Below are positions 35,551 through 47,309 of a DNA stretch of 64,000 nucleotides, one piece after another. Position numbers and translations under genes: made by a program. The notes beneath the pieces are model-generated. The model saw nothing but the letters and a program-made list of their open reading frames with translations, had not been told where the DNA came from and searched no databases. Origin of the DNA: Parastagonospora avenae f. sp. tritici 18332-5 (Eukaryota > Ascomycota > Dothideomycetes > Pleosporales > Phaeosphaeriaceae); the NCBI GenBank assembly GCA_022559985.1, contig JAFJTR010000048.1, positions 124,001-188,000 on the forward strand, read 5' to 3'. Within the stretch, counting starts at the first letter, position 1. Each line of letters starts with the position of its first letter.

Positions 35551-36803
35551 TTACGACCGAAACCTGGCGCAGTATCGGCCTGAGTCGACGATGCTCTCCT
35601 CATCTTCCCAGAAAAGCCGCCATCTCCCTACTTTTCTCCACCACTCCAGACTCGAATACGCCGCAGCATCCTCGTCACCCATAAGGTGTGTGAGATTGGC
35701 ACCGCCGACTACCATGACAGGATCATCTTCTGATGTTTTGGCGCGCTTCTTGACTTCTTCGTCGTCATCGTCGACAGTGCGGGATTTGCGCTTGAGATTC
35801 GAGGGGCCGGGAAGTGTCGTTGGAGCTGGGACAGGGACTGCTTTAGACGCTGGAGTGGCCTTATGAGTAGCGGCCGCAGGAGCCTGAGCTGTCTTCGGCG
35901 TTGGTGTAGCTTTCTGAGCAGCAGGTGCAGGAGTCTTCTTCGCCGCAGACGCATTCGAAGCTATCGTCTGCCTCTTCGCCGTCGCGGCAGCAGTTGTAGG
36001 CATCGCCTTCTTCCTCGCGAACTCCTTCTCCTCTTCTCACTACCCTCCAAATCCCTACTATCACACTCCCTCCACGTCTTCCCCTCCCTTATGCCCCCAA
36101 GCACATTCCCCAAATCCTCCTCCACCCAGAACGCAATTTCAAACGCCGCGTCTTCGACTGTCGGACACACGTTGCTCCGGTACAGGATTTTCCACTCCTT
36201 CTTGCGGGGGTCGGGATACACGATTAGCGCGACGCGCCACTGTGTGCTGGCTAGATTGCGCGGCGTGCTGCTTGAGGTGATCACGTCGAAGCGCTCGGCT
36301 TGCGGGTAGCGGTGGGAGAAGTAGGCGTGGGCGTTGGAGAGGATGCGTTTCTTGAGCTGGGGGAAGGATTGAGTGGGGGCGTAGCGGTGCGGAGAGAGGT
36401 GACGGCGTGAAGATGTGAATGGGCGTGGACTGGGGTTGGAAGTGGTGTGATGGGTATGGCAGTCGGCTTTTCCTGCAACCCACTTCGACTTGCTGAGATC
36501 TGGAGTTGAGGTCTCTTTAGGCATGGGTTTGGGTGTGTCTTTGGCGGGCGCTTTGGCTGCTTCGCCCTGGGTCTCCTTGACAGGCTCTTTGGCGGACTCC
36601 TCGTCAGCTTCCTGCACGACCTCGCCAGCGTCTTCCAGTTCCACATTTTCATCCTTCTCGAGCTCCTTCTCGCTCTCCTTCTTTTTCTCAGGCACTTTCT
36701 CCTTCCCGGGCTCTTTCTCCTCGTCCCCATCCTTCCCAGATTTCCCATCCCCCTCCCTCGCCTTCGCCCTCAACTCCTCAACATCCTGCAAATCCGTCGC
36801 CAT
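35551..36803 (-). CDS. Lys/Glu-rich nuclear-type hypothetical protein, interrupted by a frameshift
   Basis: Two open frames on the same strand appear to be one gene. The upstream frame, open from 36909 with first in-frame ATG at 36803, encodes a long charged Lys/Glu repeat region (about 20-120). It then has a folded-looking part (YAPTQSFPQLKKRILSNAH, STQWRVALIVYPDPRKKEWK, AAFEIAFWVEEDLGNVLGG). Near 36020-36035 the likely continuation jumps to another frame (EEKEFARKKAMPTTAAATA), which runs to 35551 with an Ala/Pro/Lys tail, a basic NLS-like NLKRKSRTV, an acidic DDDDEEVKKRAK and a conserved-looking end (DAAAYSSLEWWRKVGRWRL). Staying in the first frame gives only a poor Arg-rich end at 35961. 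No intron with usual signals repairs it. A one-base indel, sequencing error or real mutation would explain it. The true start may lie upstream through an intron (acceptor TTAG at 36910-36913). No family is recognised. Confidence 0.5.
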
Positions 36804-36909
36804 CGGCCACTTCCTCGCCGCCCTGACCAAATCCTTCCCCCACCCCGTCAACTTCCCTCCAACCTTGTACTCGCCCGTCCTCTTGAACTGCGACGGATAG
36901 ATACTCGTC

Positions 36910-37274
36910 CTAACTACCACTTCCCTCTTAAATACTGTTAACGCCTCTCTATCTACCTAGACTATCCTCGCTGCTTTTAGTCGGTGCAGTGATGGGTGGA
37001 AGAGAAGAAATGTGGTGTGGGAGGTGAGCTGCAGGCTCTCGAGGCACTAGGCACCAAGCGCAGTGAAAGTGAACAAGCAAACGAAATTGCCGTGAACAGC
37101 TTTTTTAGTCACTCCGGAATAAAAGAATGGCAGGACGCTCCGCAGAGCGGGTTGATATAGAATCTCTCTTGATTAAGTTATACTAGATGCAAAAATGCCA
37201 AAGACTATTGGTATATACGCTTGAACGCTCAACAACACAATGCAACATCCCGTTCGTTATTCCACTCGACACTG
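36910..37274. other. Intergenic, upstream of the Lys-rich gene
   Basis: The span may contain a 5' intron of the Lys-rich gene (GTAGAT donor near 36958 to the TTAG acceptor at 36910). Otherwise it holds its promoter and the 3' UTR of the DUF2985 gene. No gene is supported. Confidence 0.45.
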
Positions 37275-39463
37275 CTAAGGACAAGCGGGTTCCTCTTTTT
37301 GCTCAGCCTTCCCCTTCTTGTCACCGCCAAGTGCTTGTGCCTGGAACTTCCTAATACCATCAAAGCTCATCTTGCTACCACTTCTCTTCTTCTCGCCCTC
37401 CTCTTCACTCTCATTCCCCTTCTCCTTCTTCTTTTCTACATGGCGGATAGCCTCCTCGGTCAACTCCTGTCGGTTCATGCGCTCGACAACGTCATTCTTG
37501 CGCGTGCGCTTGTCGCCGAGCCAAATGAGTAGACCGGCTGTGGCGTTGCAGGTGATGGAGAAGCAGAGAATGACTGTGGTGAGAGCGAAAGGTCGGACTT
37601 TGTAGTAGATGCCCCACGTACATGCGCCGAGGGAGATTTGAAGAAGGGAGTGGCAATCGAGTAGGACGACGATGGCGACAAGAAAACGCAGCGGGAAGGC
37701 ATGATGGGTCTCGGTCTCGTGGGGCTTGTAGAAAGAGTGCGACTTGCAGAATTTGGCCTGATGATGTTCGAGCTTCTCCTGCTGCTTGGGGGTCAAGACT
37801 GTGAATTCCCACTGCTTCTCGGGATCCTCGGGGTCGACCGTTCGCGGTAAACTAATTGGAGCATTGGCCGAAGGTAGGTCGTTGTTGTCAGTTAGAGCCG
37901 GAAGCATATCCTTCTTTCTCCTTGACCAAGTGTAGTGATGATAGTGGGCGATATAGATCATGTGATACGTGTCGATGGCACGGAATGGAGCGAGACCATC
38001 TCCTACGATGGCGAACAAGGCGACCAACACACTGTCGATGACGTGAACGACATAGATCTGCCTACCGCCAACATTGATCCAGCCGATGAGGAATAATACC
38101 CAGGCAAGACCGAACAGGGTGATGAGAGTGGCATAAAGCGTAACGGCGAAGCCCAGTGCTGGTGGTCGTTAGTTATATAGACATAAATGACGATTTCTCA
38201 ACTTACGTCTCCTCACGTACTGTCCAAAACCGCGCATAGTGCGCTTGAACTTGGACCGCTTCGAGTGCAGCATATGCCGCACGTGGTCGTTGACCTCAGC
38301 TTTATCATGCTTAGACCAGCCTTCCAATGAAGCGCCTTGGGGCAGCACAGCATAGCGGGAGTCGCTAAGTTGCGAGTCGATGGTAGCTACGGTAGCCATT
38401 GTACCCTCACTCTCTGTTCTACGAAGACGAGGCACGGCCTGTTCTTCAACCTGAGCATCTCGAAGCGGGCCCAATACCCTGTTGATCTCATTGAGGCTTT
38501 CGGTTTCACTAGGTCGGCGTCGCAGGTTGTAGGTCGGTCGGCGGTTCAGGAATGGTAGGTTAGGAATGAAGAGTGAGTTTTGAACGTTGGTGAGAGATGT
38601 GAGGGTCGCAACCTCGGGATCTGGCATTGTTAGCTGGTGTTGCTATGCGTGTAGTGGAATGTATTCCGACCAATTGTGTCGAGCACGTCGACCATATCCG
38701 ACGTGTAGTCCGCAGGTTCCTCATACTGTGGTGTCGCATGGCCGCTTGCATCTGGTGTTCCCTGTTTCTCTGGGCTGCCCCAGAATGGTATTCTTGTCTG
38801 TATAGCACTTTTGACCTTCCTAAGGCGTGTAGGCTCGACTTTGGTGGATTCAGGCTTGCTTGAATTTGAAGGCACCTGACCGAGGGCATGTTCCTCATCA
38901 AGTGCAGGCAGTGTGCTCAGCCGTTGCGCAGATGGATTCGGGCCCTGGGCGACCTGGCGTAGTGCATTTGAAGAAGGCATTCGTCTGATACCAATACTTG
39001 TTTGTCGTGCCACGGGCGGGCGGCGTTGATGTTGCTGGGGCGATGCAGGCGCTTTGTGTGGTGCCGAGCTGCTTCTTGCCCTTCGCGGAGGCGTACTATG
39101 TCTTTGTTAGCAGGCGCAACTTTACACCACAAAGACATTGTGAACTCACCTTGGGAAAGACTTCGCAGGAGAGCCATGTTTGGAGGGCTTTGGCACTGTG
39201 AGGCCAGCATCGACTGAGGACTGTAGTGAAGTAGGTGGCTCAATCACTGGCTGTCGCGTTGGCTCATTTGGTGTTGCAAAGTCCTGTGCCTGAGTGCCCG
39301 GCAGTGGCCCCAGAAACCCTTCGTTAACAGCATGCGTCGATGAGTTGTCGTGGGGCGCGAGTGAAGAGTGCGGCACGTGAAGCGATCCCTGTCCGGTTCC
39401 TGAAGAAGTGGCCTCGGCGAATCTGTTGCGCGCAGTACGCGTCTTCGCTCTGACCTTGTCCAT
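37275..39463 (-). CDS. DUF2985-type integral membrane protein, function unknown
   Basis: Exons are 39463-39150, 39095-38671, 38620-38207 and 38158-37275, giving 678 residues. Residues 1-330 are disordered, Ser/Pro-rich and probably cytosolic (SSSAPHKAPASPQQHQRRPP, ESTKVEPTRLRKVKSAIQTR). A basic amphipathic stretch (MLHSKRSKFKRTMRGFGQYV, about 365-385) precedes membrane spans such as FAVTLYATLITLFGLAWVLFLIGWINV (in part), VVHVIDSVLVALFAIVGDGL, FLVAIVVLLDCHSLLQIS and FALTTVILCFSITCNATAGL. A DTYHMIYIAHYHHYTW loop lies between them, and a Lys/Glu-rich cytosolic tail closes the protein. This architecture is that of the fungal DUF2985 family, whose role is not established. The second intron uses a weak GTCGGA donor; it is the only one that keeps phase, so that junction is less certain. 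Confidence 0.85.
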
Positions 39464-40640
39464 GGAGATTGATCAATTTCGCGAAAAGAGAGAGAATAGT
39501 TCACCGTCGCGACAAGGCAAACATACTTTAAGGCCTGGCTAGCAGCAGAACCCTGAGTTGGCACTGTTTCGTGGCTGGCGGCTCGGCCGTTCTCAATTTC
39601 CTGGAAGTTGAATGCATCCTCTGGGCACAATGACGTCGGATTGCAGGAAATCCACCCCCTTTCTGCTACCAAGACACATCTCACATACGAAGCTGTAGTA
39701 GGTGAGACCCAGCAGCATTTCTCTGTAACGCCTGCACCTCCCAGGCGTTGTCGCAACACTAGGATGTGGTGAAACGCTCGATCCGTAGCCAGTGCCTGTA
39801 ACTTTGACGCAGTCATCCGATCCTCCACAAGATCTCCCAGGCCCCCACCCATTCAACCATCTTCGCTTAGATGCCGCCATCCAGGGTTGCGGACCATGAC
39901 GCCACTTCTGCCTTCAGCCGATACGATGCTTGCGGATGATCGCAAACAGTGGAGATGTTGAACTTTTTGCTAGAGATGATCTTCAGGGGTTTGAGGTTCA
40001 ACATCAGACGCAGGGTCAGAATAGCGGCGGGCGCTTCAATAGCATGTCTGCCCCAGAAGCCCCTAGGATTGCCCTAGGAAGCGCTTGCGAAGTAGCGTTG
40101 CACCACGACTTTGCCAGCACCCGAACGTTGCGGCTAGCACTTCTCTTCAAGATTTTGATGAATTTATTCTCTATTCTCTATGCTGGGAATGTTTGTGGTA
40201 TCAGCGGACTGTTGCTCACGAGGTAGAACCTGGATGCGCGCCTTCAGACACCTCGAACATGACACTCCCAGTCTTGACTACCATCTCCCGACCAGCATGC
40301 TCGAAAAGATTTCTTGTCAGCTTCAGCAACGCGAGATCAGAATCTACTCCCGTCGGCAGGGCAACCATGGAATACACTGGACATCCAACTTACTCGGTTG
40401 GTCCATCAACGACATCATGACCGGCAGATACTCTCTCCTTCCCGAGATCCTCGATTCGTACGGGATCTGGCCAGCTGCATTTGATATTAGCAAAATCCAT
40501 TTTGTGAAAGATACAACAAACATGGTACCACAACCCCCGGTGTCCCCAGAATTGGTGCAATCCACCATGGATGCCACGCATCTTGTACCGTATATGCACT
40601 GTCTTCATCAGTATCTCAGCTTCAAGATTCAGATTGGCCC
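39464..40640. other. Intergenic, 1.2 kb
   Basis: Upstream of the DUF2985 gene. Open frames exist on the minus strand (39244-39852, mostly overlapping exon 1) and the plus strand (40180-40665), but neither shows a domain, and the second runs antisense into the amidase 3' end. A GTATGT donor-like site near 39526 could mark a 5' UTR intron of the DUF2985 gene. Confidence 0.45.
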
Positions 40641-42526
40641 TTACGGTGCAGCATCGTCTCGGTAGTTGGGGTTCACCTCTTCACTTCCCATTACAACTAC
40701 TGTTTCCCTCTTCCTGACTTCAAGCACGACGTCAAGCCACCATTGCTTGTAGATGTCGAGACGCCGCATGCCTTCGATGTGCTGCGCTTCTGTGTAGGTC
40801 TCTCCTACACTCGTATGTGCTGTTAGCGAGATAAGTACCTTGTACAAATTGGGAGATATACCAGCGCCATTGCACAAATTTGCTAACGAACGGGTCTTTG
40901 TCGAACTTCTGCCGATAATCGACTCGGAAGGCAGAAGCGCTGTGGAAATTGGAGTAGAGGAAAGTACTGGCGCCGACCTTTTTGTTGTTAGCGGAGACAG
41001 GCAAGCATTTGGCGATTCCGGCACGTACGTCTTCGAGGAAATCGTGGAGCGATGCTCCCTGAGCAGCTGTGGGAGGATTGGAGTTCCAGAGTTCCTCTAT
41101 GTTCATGCGCATTGCTTCAAAGCCGCAGTAGGACTCTATATCTTTGACCATATCCATGACAGCTTGCTTCTGCGGTGTTGCCTGACTGGGAATGTTGTCT
41201 GTAAGAAAAACCAGCTTTCGAGCAAGTCCCTATATCGATTGAATCAAGGTACTGATAGCGCTGAGCAGAGTATCGCCATACCTTTACCATCGGAGCTTCC
41301 AACCCCCCAGCAAACCACTCCGCAGCAAAATCCACCAAGACCCCAAGATCTCTCGTGAAGATACCCGGGACGTCGAATCGCCTATCCAAGTCAGCCAGAT
41401 CCCCGTCTCATTCGCGCAGTCCATACTCAAACACAGTAAACATCCCATCAGCCAAAAACACGCCCTGGCTTATGCGCAAACCAAACACACCACAACACCG
41501 CGCCGGTCGTCTAATACTGCCATTCGTATCCGTTCCAACACCCACATCAACCCACTCATACGCCGCCACAGCAGCCGTGCTGCCACTGCTACTTCCACCT
41601 GGTCCTTGGTATCCGTCTCCACGTGGGTTCCATGCTGTTTGATAGTCAACGGACTCCGAGGGTTCTTCGCGCGATAGGAATGCTGAAAGCTTCGTTTTGC
41701 CGAGGACTTGGATGCCACGGTCTACTAAATCGGCGATGGCGGGTGGGTATAAGGCGTGATATGCTTTGCTGCACAAGGATGTCTTCACACCTGCGATGTC
41801 GAAGGCGTCTTTGAGCACGACGCGGTATTTGCGCAGGTCGCTAGGCTTGGATTGTAGAAATCTGAGGCGAGATTGTACTGCGGCGGAGGCGTAGTCCCAG
41901 CCATGGTTTCCGTCGTTGAGATGTGTGAACCTAGTTCATGTTAGTACACATCGATTTAACCGTCAGACAGACTCACTCGTTGTTCAATTTGGGCTGAGGA
42001 GTGACCAGGAATGTCTTTTGCACGTCGTCTTAAAGCCTCAATACCTGCCACGGAGCATTTTCGTGTGCGATATACGGACCAGTGACGTCTAACGAGCTTG
42101 GAATACGCTGCATTGCTCGAACTGTCGACGCCCCCCATTTGGTATCAAATGTATTTGGCTCAAATTCTTTCGGGCCAACCAGCAAGATGCTTGGGAAGAA
42201 GGCAGGCTCAATCACATCATCTCGTAGTAAGAAGTCTGTCAGCGTGTTCTCCAGCCATGCGCTGTTGACATCGCCTGCATTCATGTCGATGACTGTCACG
42301 AGCGCATCCTCCTCTATCGCCTCGTGATAAAATATCTGCTGGAAGAATTAGCGGGTAGCCCGACATCCACATGACAGCTTCATCTCACCTCTTTCGCAGG
42401 CCGGGCCACATATCTCTTTCCACCCACTTTAAAGAAGAGGCCCGGGTCGACCTGAGGCGTGGGATGCATAACGAGTACTCTGAACTTTGAAGATTGTGTC
42501 TCACTGAAGAAATCTGTGGTCGCCAT
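40641..42526 (-). pseudogene. Amidase-signature enzyme gene (scytalone-dehydratase-like N-terminus) with an in-frame stop
   Basis: The reconstructed model is 42526-42389, 42338-41977, 41930-41427, 41381-41282, 41229-40839 and 40804-40641, with every junction in phase (553 codons). The N-terminal about 165 residues resemble the extra domain of fungal Arp1-type amidases. The amidase domain follows, with catalytic Lys in VVLKDAFDIAGVKTS and the signature GPGGSSSGSTAAVAAYEW plus GVGTDTNGSIRRPA holding the Ser-cisSer-Lys triad. Codon 149 is TAA (42030-42032, in APWQVLRL-stop-DDVQ), where no ordinary intron can remove it. Everything downstream remains open and conserved. The last intron is only 34 nt (40805-40838). 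The ATG at 42526 is the first usable start; a short spliced leader further 5' is possible. Hydrolysis of an amide substrate would be expected if read through, but the substrate is unknown. Confidence 0.8.
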
Positions 42527-45095
42527 GTAGCGGGGTAATGGTCGAATGAAGAGGTTGTGTTTGCCGCTTTGCAAACGGCCCAGCCCGTGCCCGAGGCGTG
42601 GTGTTGGTCAGAGCATTTGCGACTGCGCGACGACATCGTACTTGCCAGACATGGTCTAAGATCTGGTACACCGTTCGAGTAAGATTAAAATACCGTGAAG
42701 AAAGGATGGGATGCACTAGGCGCTGTTTGTTTGCACTGGACAAACATGGGGATGGGAGTGGCACTGAGCAAGGAGGCTGAGGAATGCATATGGTCAGGCT
42801 CATCCGCCTTCTCGTGCATGAGAATACATCTTGCAAGTAAGTTATTAAATGATGCTAGAGTCCTACTCCACTCATTGTACTACATATTGTCAAATGCGAC
42901 GGAAAGCGTCGAGGGTGCCTGGAGCTATACGCAGGGCCTCACCGTTGCAATCGAACAACAACAATACCGCGTATACCTCCAGACTATCAGATGGGTTAGA
43001 TTCTGGTCATTTCCTACATAATTGTAACCTCCAGGACATTCTCTTGGCTACTGCAAGCTGTTTCGGGCTCATGTGCACTATCGAGTTATTCATCTGCACT
43101 GGATGAAGCAAGTATATGAAAGAAAAGAGATTTAGATGATAGCGATGAAGGACTTGTGAAAAGCGAACAATAGTAGTAGACAGAGTACCTTGTCATATCT
43201 GATTTGTCCGAAAGTCGACTTAGACGCGCTTACCTATGTAGACCAGTGAAGAGCGACCACAAACAAGTTATGTGTAGCGAATTAATGTATAAACAAAGTT
43301 CAACTCCGTCGATACTTTTGAAATAATGGCATTCTTACAATGCAACAATCACCAGCGTCTTGCTGTCGTTGGTGAGACATGCGCACACGCGCACACTGGC
43401 CCATACACAGCACCAGACACATCGTGCTTTATCATAGGCTTAGGAGGGAATGCCCGCAAGTACAGGCGCATGTCCTGCTTTGGCGATGTGAAAGTACAAA
43501 TCTGGTCAAGATCCACAAACCCTCATTCAAAGCGTTGTTTCAACATCGACCAGGGTAATACTGCGCTCAAATAGGAAACGCTTGCTCCTTGACTCATCCC
43601 CAAGCCGTCGGTGCCTTACAAAACCCATCATCACGCGTTCTTAAAGACATGGAGTTAATGATCGGTGTGGCCGGCAATTCTCAACGTCCGTTCTGTCGGC
43701 GCGCGTCATGCCCGAATTGCGGGTTGGCAACTTGGCAAGGTAATCGGATGCAAGATGGATCCGAAAGCCTTGCGTCGGTTTGAAGGATCAATTTGTACTC
43801 AGCCCTTGTTTCTTGGGGTCAGGCGATGGTCAGGCGTAATTGGGCATGTTGCGTCGTGGTGGGCAGGATGAGGCGATTGCGAGCCTTGCCGACGGTAGAT
43901 ACTTTCGCGAGCGTTGATTGGAAGAAGGAGAATACTGCCGGAGAGCGCGCTCGGCCGATGAGTCAACGCAGTGGTGTGCAAGGATATAGATCGCGATGCT
44001 TTTTGGTGGTGTAGAGAAGCCGATACACTACTCAGCAGGATCTTGCGGTCGGACATGACGAATACTCAAGTTTAGCACTTATTGAGACTCGCGCGTTCCA
44101 TGGGCTTAAGTCTGGTAGACAGCATCATGATATTTGAGATGTGCCTCAGTCATCGTGAGCCACTGGTGGTCAGCCGGATGCGCCCGGAACGGCATGACTA
44201 GGCGGGATGTAAAGAAATGTCCGGCATAGGACCCAGCCAAGACACCAAGGCAAAGCTTGACGAGCTCGAAGGTGTAGTGAAGATGACGTTGATTGCCTTG
44301 GTCACCCATTGGATCTTCCGCAGAATCCGAAGTGTGGTCGAGCTCGGATGAAGCCTGGAGATAATGCTGAAGCGCGAGCGTAGAGATGACATGGACATGT
44401 AGTTTGACAGTCTGGGCTAAAAGCCGATGCATGTGTCCGGCACGTGGAGCCCGAGTGGATGCAGGCGACTTATCTTGACTGATGGAATGCCTCATGGCCG
44501 AATCGCTGGAAGTGTTGTTGGTTGGCCTTCGCTGTCGCAAACATCAAGGGTAGATGCAAGCCCCGCATCACTTCAGCACAAGGTCCAAAAGAGCGGGTGA
44601 AAAGACGAATCTCGCATGGTATAGAATACATTATGCAATTGTCGATATTACCATACTACAAGCTACAAGGCTCATGACGATACGGTAAGTTGCTCCGGCG
44701 CGCAAGGTTTCGCCGGGTAGACCCATGCCCCACTTTTCCCTACACAGACATCAGAATCGAGAAAGAGGATCTCGCGATCGTAGCTGACAAACATCGCGCG
44801 TGATATGTAAAAGGGCGCAGGGCCTCACATGTGCAGTCTTCCGAACCTTCCGAAGCAGCGATCCAACGATGACAGAAAGATTTGCTAGGGTCGGAGCGAG
44901 CCCTGGAGCGAGCATGTGAAATAAAGAACTGGACGGCCTCGTTTGCTGCTTCCTACTGATCATGTGTATTCGCTAACATCGCTCTTGCCAAATTACAGAA
45001 CAAGCGCGTTCTGTGCTTCTTCTGCATCTCTCCAGGCGCTGGAGCTTCGCGTGTCCCTCCACATCACTACCCAGCATTCTTTTCATACCTAACAC
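42527..45095. promoter_or_regulatory. 2.6 kb divergent region between amidase and YTP1-like genes
   Basis: Mostly without recognisable genes. An 82-codon ATG frame at 43326-43574 (plus) has no domain and is not called. Stretches around 43050-43330 and 44600-44700 are AT-rich. One minus-strand frame at 44106-44495 is listed separately at low confidence. The size of the gap could allow undetected noncoding transcripts. Confidence 0.45.
44106..44495 (-). CDS. Small hypothetical ORF, uncertain
   Basis: This is a 129-codon frame from the ATG at 44495. It is His-rich (VKLHVHVISTLALQHYLQAS) and has one moderately hydrophobic segment (FELVKLCLGVLAGSYAGHFF) near the C-terminus. No intron or domain evidence supports it, and the start context is unremarkable. 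It could be a small membrane protein or chance. Confidence 0.22.
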   Translation of the reverse strand: MRHSISQDKSPASTRAPRAGHMHRLLAQTVKLHVHVISTLALQHYLQASSELDHTSDSAEDPMGDQGNQRHLHYTFELVKLCLGVLAGSYAGHFFTSRLVMPFRAHPADHQWLTMTEAHLKYHDAVYQT

Positions 45096-46901
45096 ATGCC
45101 GAATCGTATGATTCGGGTAATAGCCACCGCAGCACTGCTGCTGGAGCTACTGCCTGTGGTAGCCGCGCATGGAGCTGAGCACATGGACATGGGCGCGGCA
45201 GATACACCACAGCCATCGATATCGGAAAATGGCCAACCAGGAAGCTACTGGTCTCTCTCAGAGCATGCACCGCTCATGTACTGGCACATAGGGCTCGAGA
45301 TTCTAGCATGGGCCGTTATTCTCCCAGTCGGTAAGCTGCTCTACCATCGATGGCGAACAACGTGCTGACTTCGGCTAGCTATCATGCTGAGCATAGCGCG
45401 CTCTCAATACACACTCTTTTCCCAAATAGTCTTCCTTACTACCAATGCCCTTGCTCTTATCCTCGGTCTAGTCTACAATCAAAAGACGCCAGAATTGTAT
45501 GCCAACAACTCGCACGGCAAAACAGGATGGATCATCACCTGGATTGCGAGTGCGTGGGTTTTCATGGCTTTGGCGCAGATGTACACTGGACGATACCGAT
45601 CGCATCCGGACGTCGATGTTGCGGAACCGATGACTGTCGCCAACATGGTGCGTTACCAGCGAGTACATGACGACCTACCGGACCCATCGCGGTATTCCGT
45701 CGACTCTGGCCAGGGCACTGAGCGCAACTCGGAATCGCTGTTTGGCCACTCGCGCTCGCCTAGTATTCAGTCCGAGAACCAGCAGTTTTCCGGGCCGACA
45801 CGAAGTTACACCCAAGAAGAAGAAGACTCATCCGATGAAGTGTCTGAAAAGCGAAGCTTTCTGCGCAAAGCTTATATGGAAAACTTTTTCTCGCGCCATG
45901 TAACACGTTTCACATCCAGCCGCACCCTGAAGGCGATTCGTTTCGTCTACATCGTTTGCGAGCGCACGTTGCTTGTGCAGGGACTTGTCGCGATTGCAAA
46001 CGGTACTGTGGTGTATGGTGGCATTGGACGTGGAGGAGCGGTCTTCAACGTCCTTGCCCATTACGTCAAAGGCGGCATTTTCTTCCTCTACGGCCTACTG
46101 ACCCTCGGCCGATGGATGGGCGCGTTTGCTGACTTCGGCTGGGCATGGAACGTGAAGCCGCCAAAGGAGGTAGTCGGTCGTCGAAAGGCCTCGATGCCTT
46201 CAGCAGAGTTCACCGAGTCGTTCGTCATCTGGCTGTATGGCGTCACTAATGTGTTTTTGGAGCACCTGGCCGCCTGGGGGAGCGAATGGACGGCCCAAGA
46301 CCTCGAGCACGTGTCTATTTCGATAATGTTCTTCGGCGGAGGCTTGTTGGGCATGATTGTTGAATCGACCAAGATGCGAGATTTACTCAACAGCGCGGTC
46401 ATCTCCTCGCAGTCAAACGCTCACGACGAAGGGTGGCAGCCACCACGGCAATACCGGTTCTCCATGAACCCCTTGCCTGCACTCATCATCATGCTTTTGG
46501 GCAAAATGATGAGCTCCCACCACCAAGACTCGATGGTCTCGACGATGATCCATGGCCAGTGGGGAAGCATGTTTATGGGATTTGCTCTTGCGCGCGGCCT
46601 GACTTACATCACACTGTACATATCCCCGCCGTCATCTTTCCTCCCTTCTCGCCCTCCTACTGAGATAATCACCTCTTTTTGCCTGATTTCTGGAGGCATA
46701 ACCTTCATGCTGAGCAACAAAGACACGGTAGCTGTGTTGGAGGGATACAATCTGGACGCCATGTTCACCTTCACGGTCACCATGGGCCTCACTGCGCTCC
46801 TGATGGCATGGACCACGGTTTTGATCGCGATTAAGGGCTGGGCCTCCCGGAACGAAAGCCGAAATTTGGATGCGAAAAGCCACGCTGGAGTGCTGGCTTG
46901 A
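45096..46901 (+). CDS. Ytp1-like multi-span membrane protein (DUF2427/Ytp1 domains)
   Basis: Exons are 45096-45330 and 45379-46901 (intron GTAAGC..GGCTAG, phase 1), giving 585 residues. A signal peptide (about 1-24, IATAALLLELLPVVAAHG) is followed by a His/Met-rich patch HGAEHMDMG. The DUF2427-like N-terminal membrane region is next (MYWHIGLEILAWAVILPVG across the intron, then TLFSQIVFLTTNALALILGL). A disordered acidic linker follows (about 165-230, QEEEDSSDEVSEKR), then the Ytp1 C-terminal domain with at least seven spans and conserved HYVKGGIFFLYGLLTLGRWM, MIVESTKMRDLL and LGKMMSSHHQDSMVSTMIHG. Metal- or heme-like His pairs in these motifs recall cytochrome-b561-like or ferric reductase-like proteins, but the family's biochemical role is not known to me. 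Convergent with DAM1. Confidence 0.88.
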
Positions 46902-47309
46902 ACTGTCTCTGGAAACGTGTTTCCCCTTGCTCTGGCTGGACACACCTTTTTCGCCCCCTGGACCCTCTTCTTAATATTCTTACGACCTTACGCATTCTGA
47001 ACTTATGATACCACTGCGGTGATACCCCTTGTTGCATGATTGGCGCAGGCCTGGACTGCTGCATTTACACCTTTCTCTGGTCCTTGTTTGCAAGTGAAAT
47101 CTGACCTTGATGGAAAGTAATTGGTGGAAACTCATGCTTCGAGAGAAAGTTTGCGGTGGCTCATGATGGACCTAATGCGTTGGAAGAGTCTAGTTAGATA
47201 GACTCGATAATCATAACCTACATTGCCTACTGAGTCTCCTAAGCTTGTAGTACTGTCCAGCGCAATGCTCCAGCAGGGTATCATAGTTGCGCTCCGCTCC
47301 TCTTCCTCG
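46902..47309. other. Convergent 3' space between YTP1-like and DAM1 genes
   Basis: About 400 bases hold the two 3' UTRs. A minus-strand frame spanning 47132-47446 overlaps the DAM1 3' end in another phase and is taken as a shadow. Confidence 0.6.

Noticed and set aside
39244..39852. 202-codon minus-strand frame upstream of the DUF2985 gene
   Set aside because: It overlaps exon 1 in another phase and has no domain; at best part of it is 5' UTR.
40180..40665. 161-codon plus-strand frame overlapping the amidase 3' end
   Set aside because: It has no recognisable domain and is antisense to a well-supported exon.
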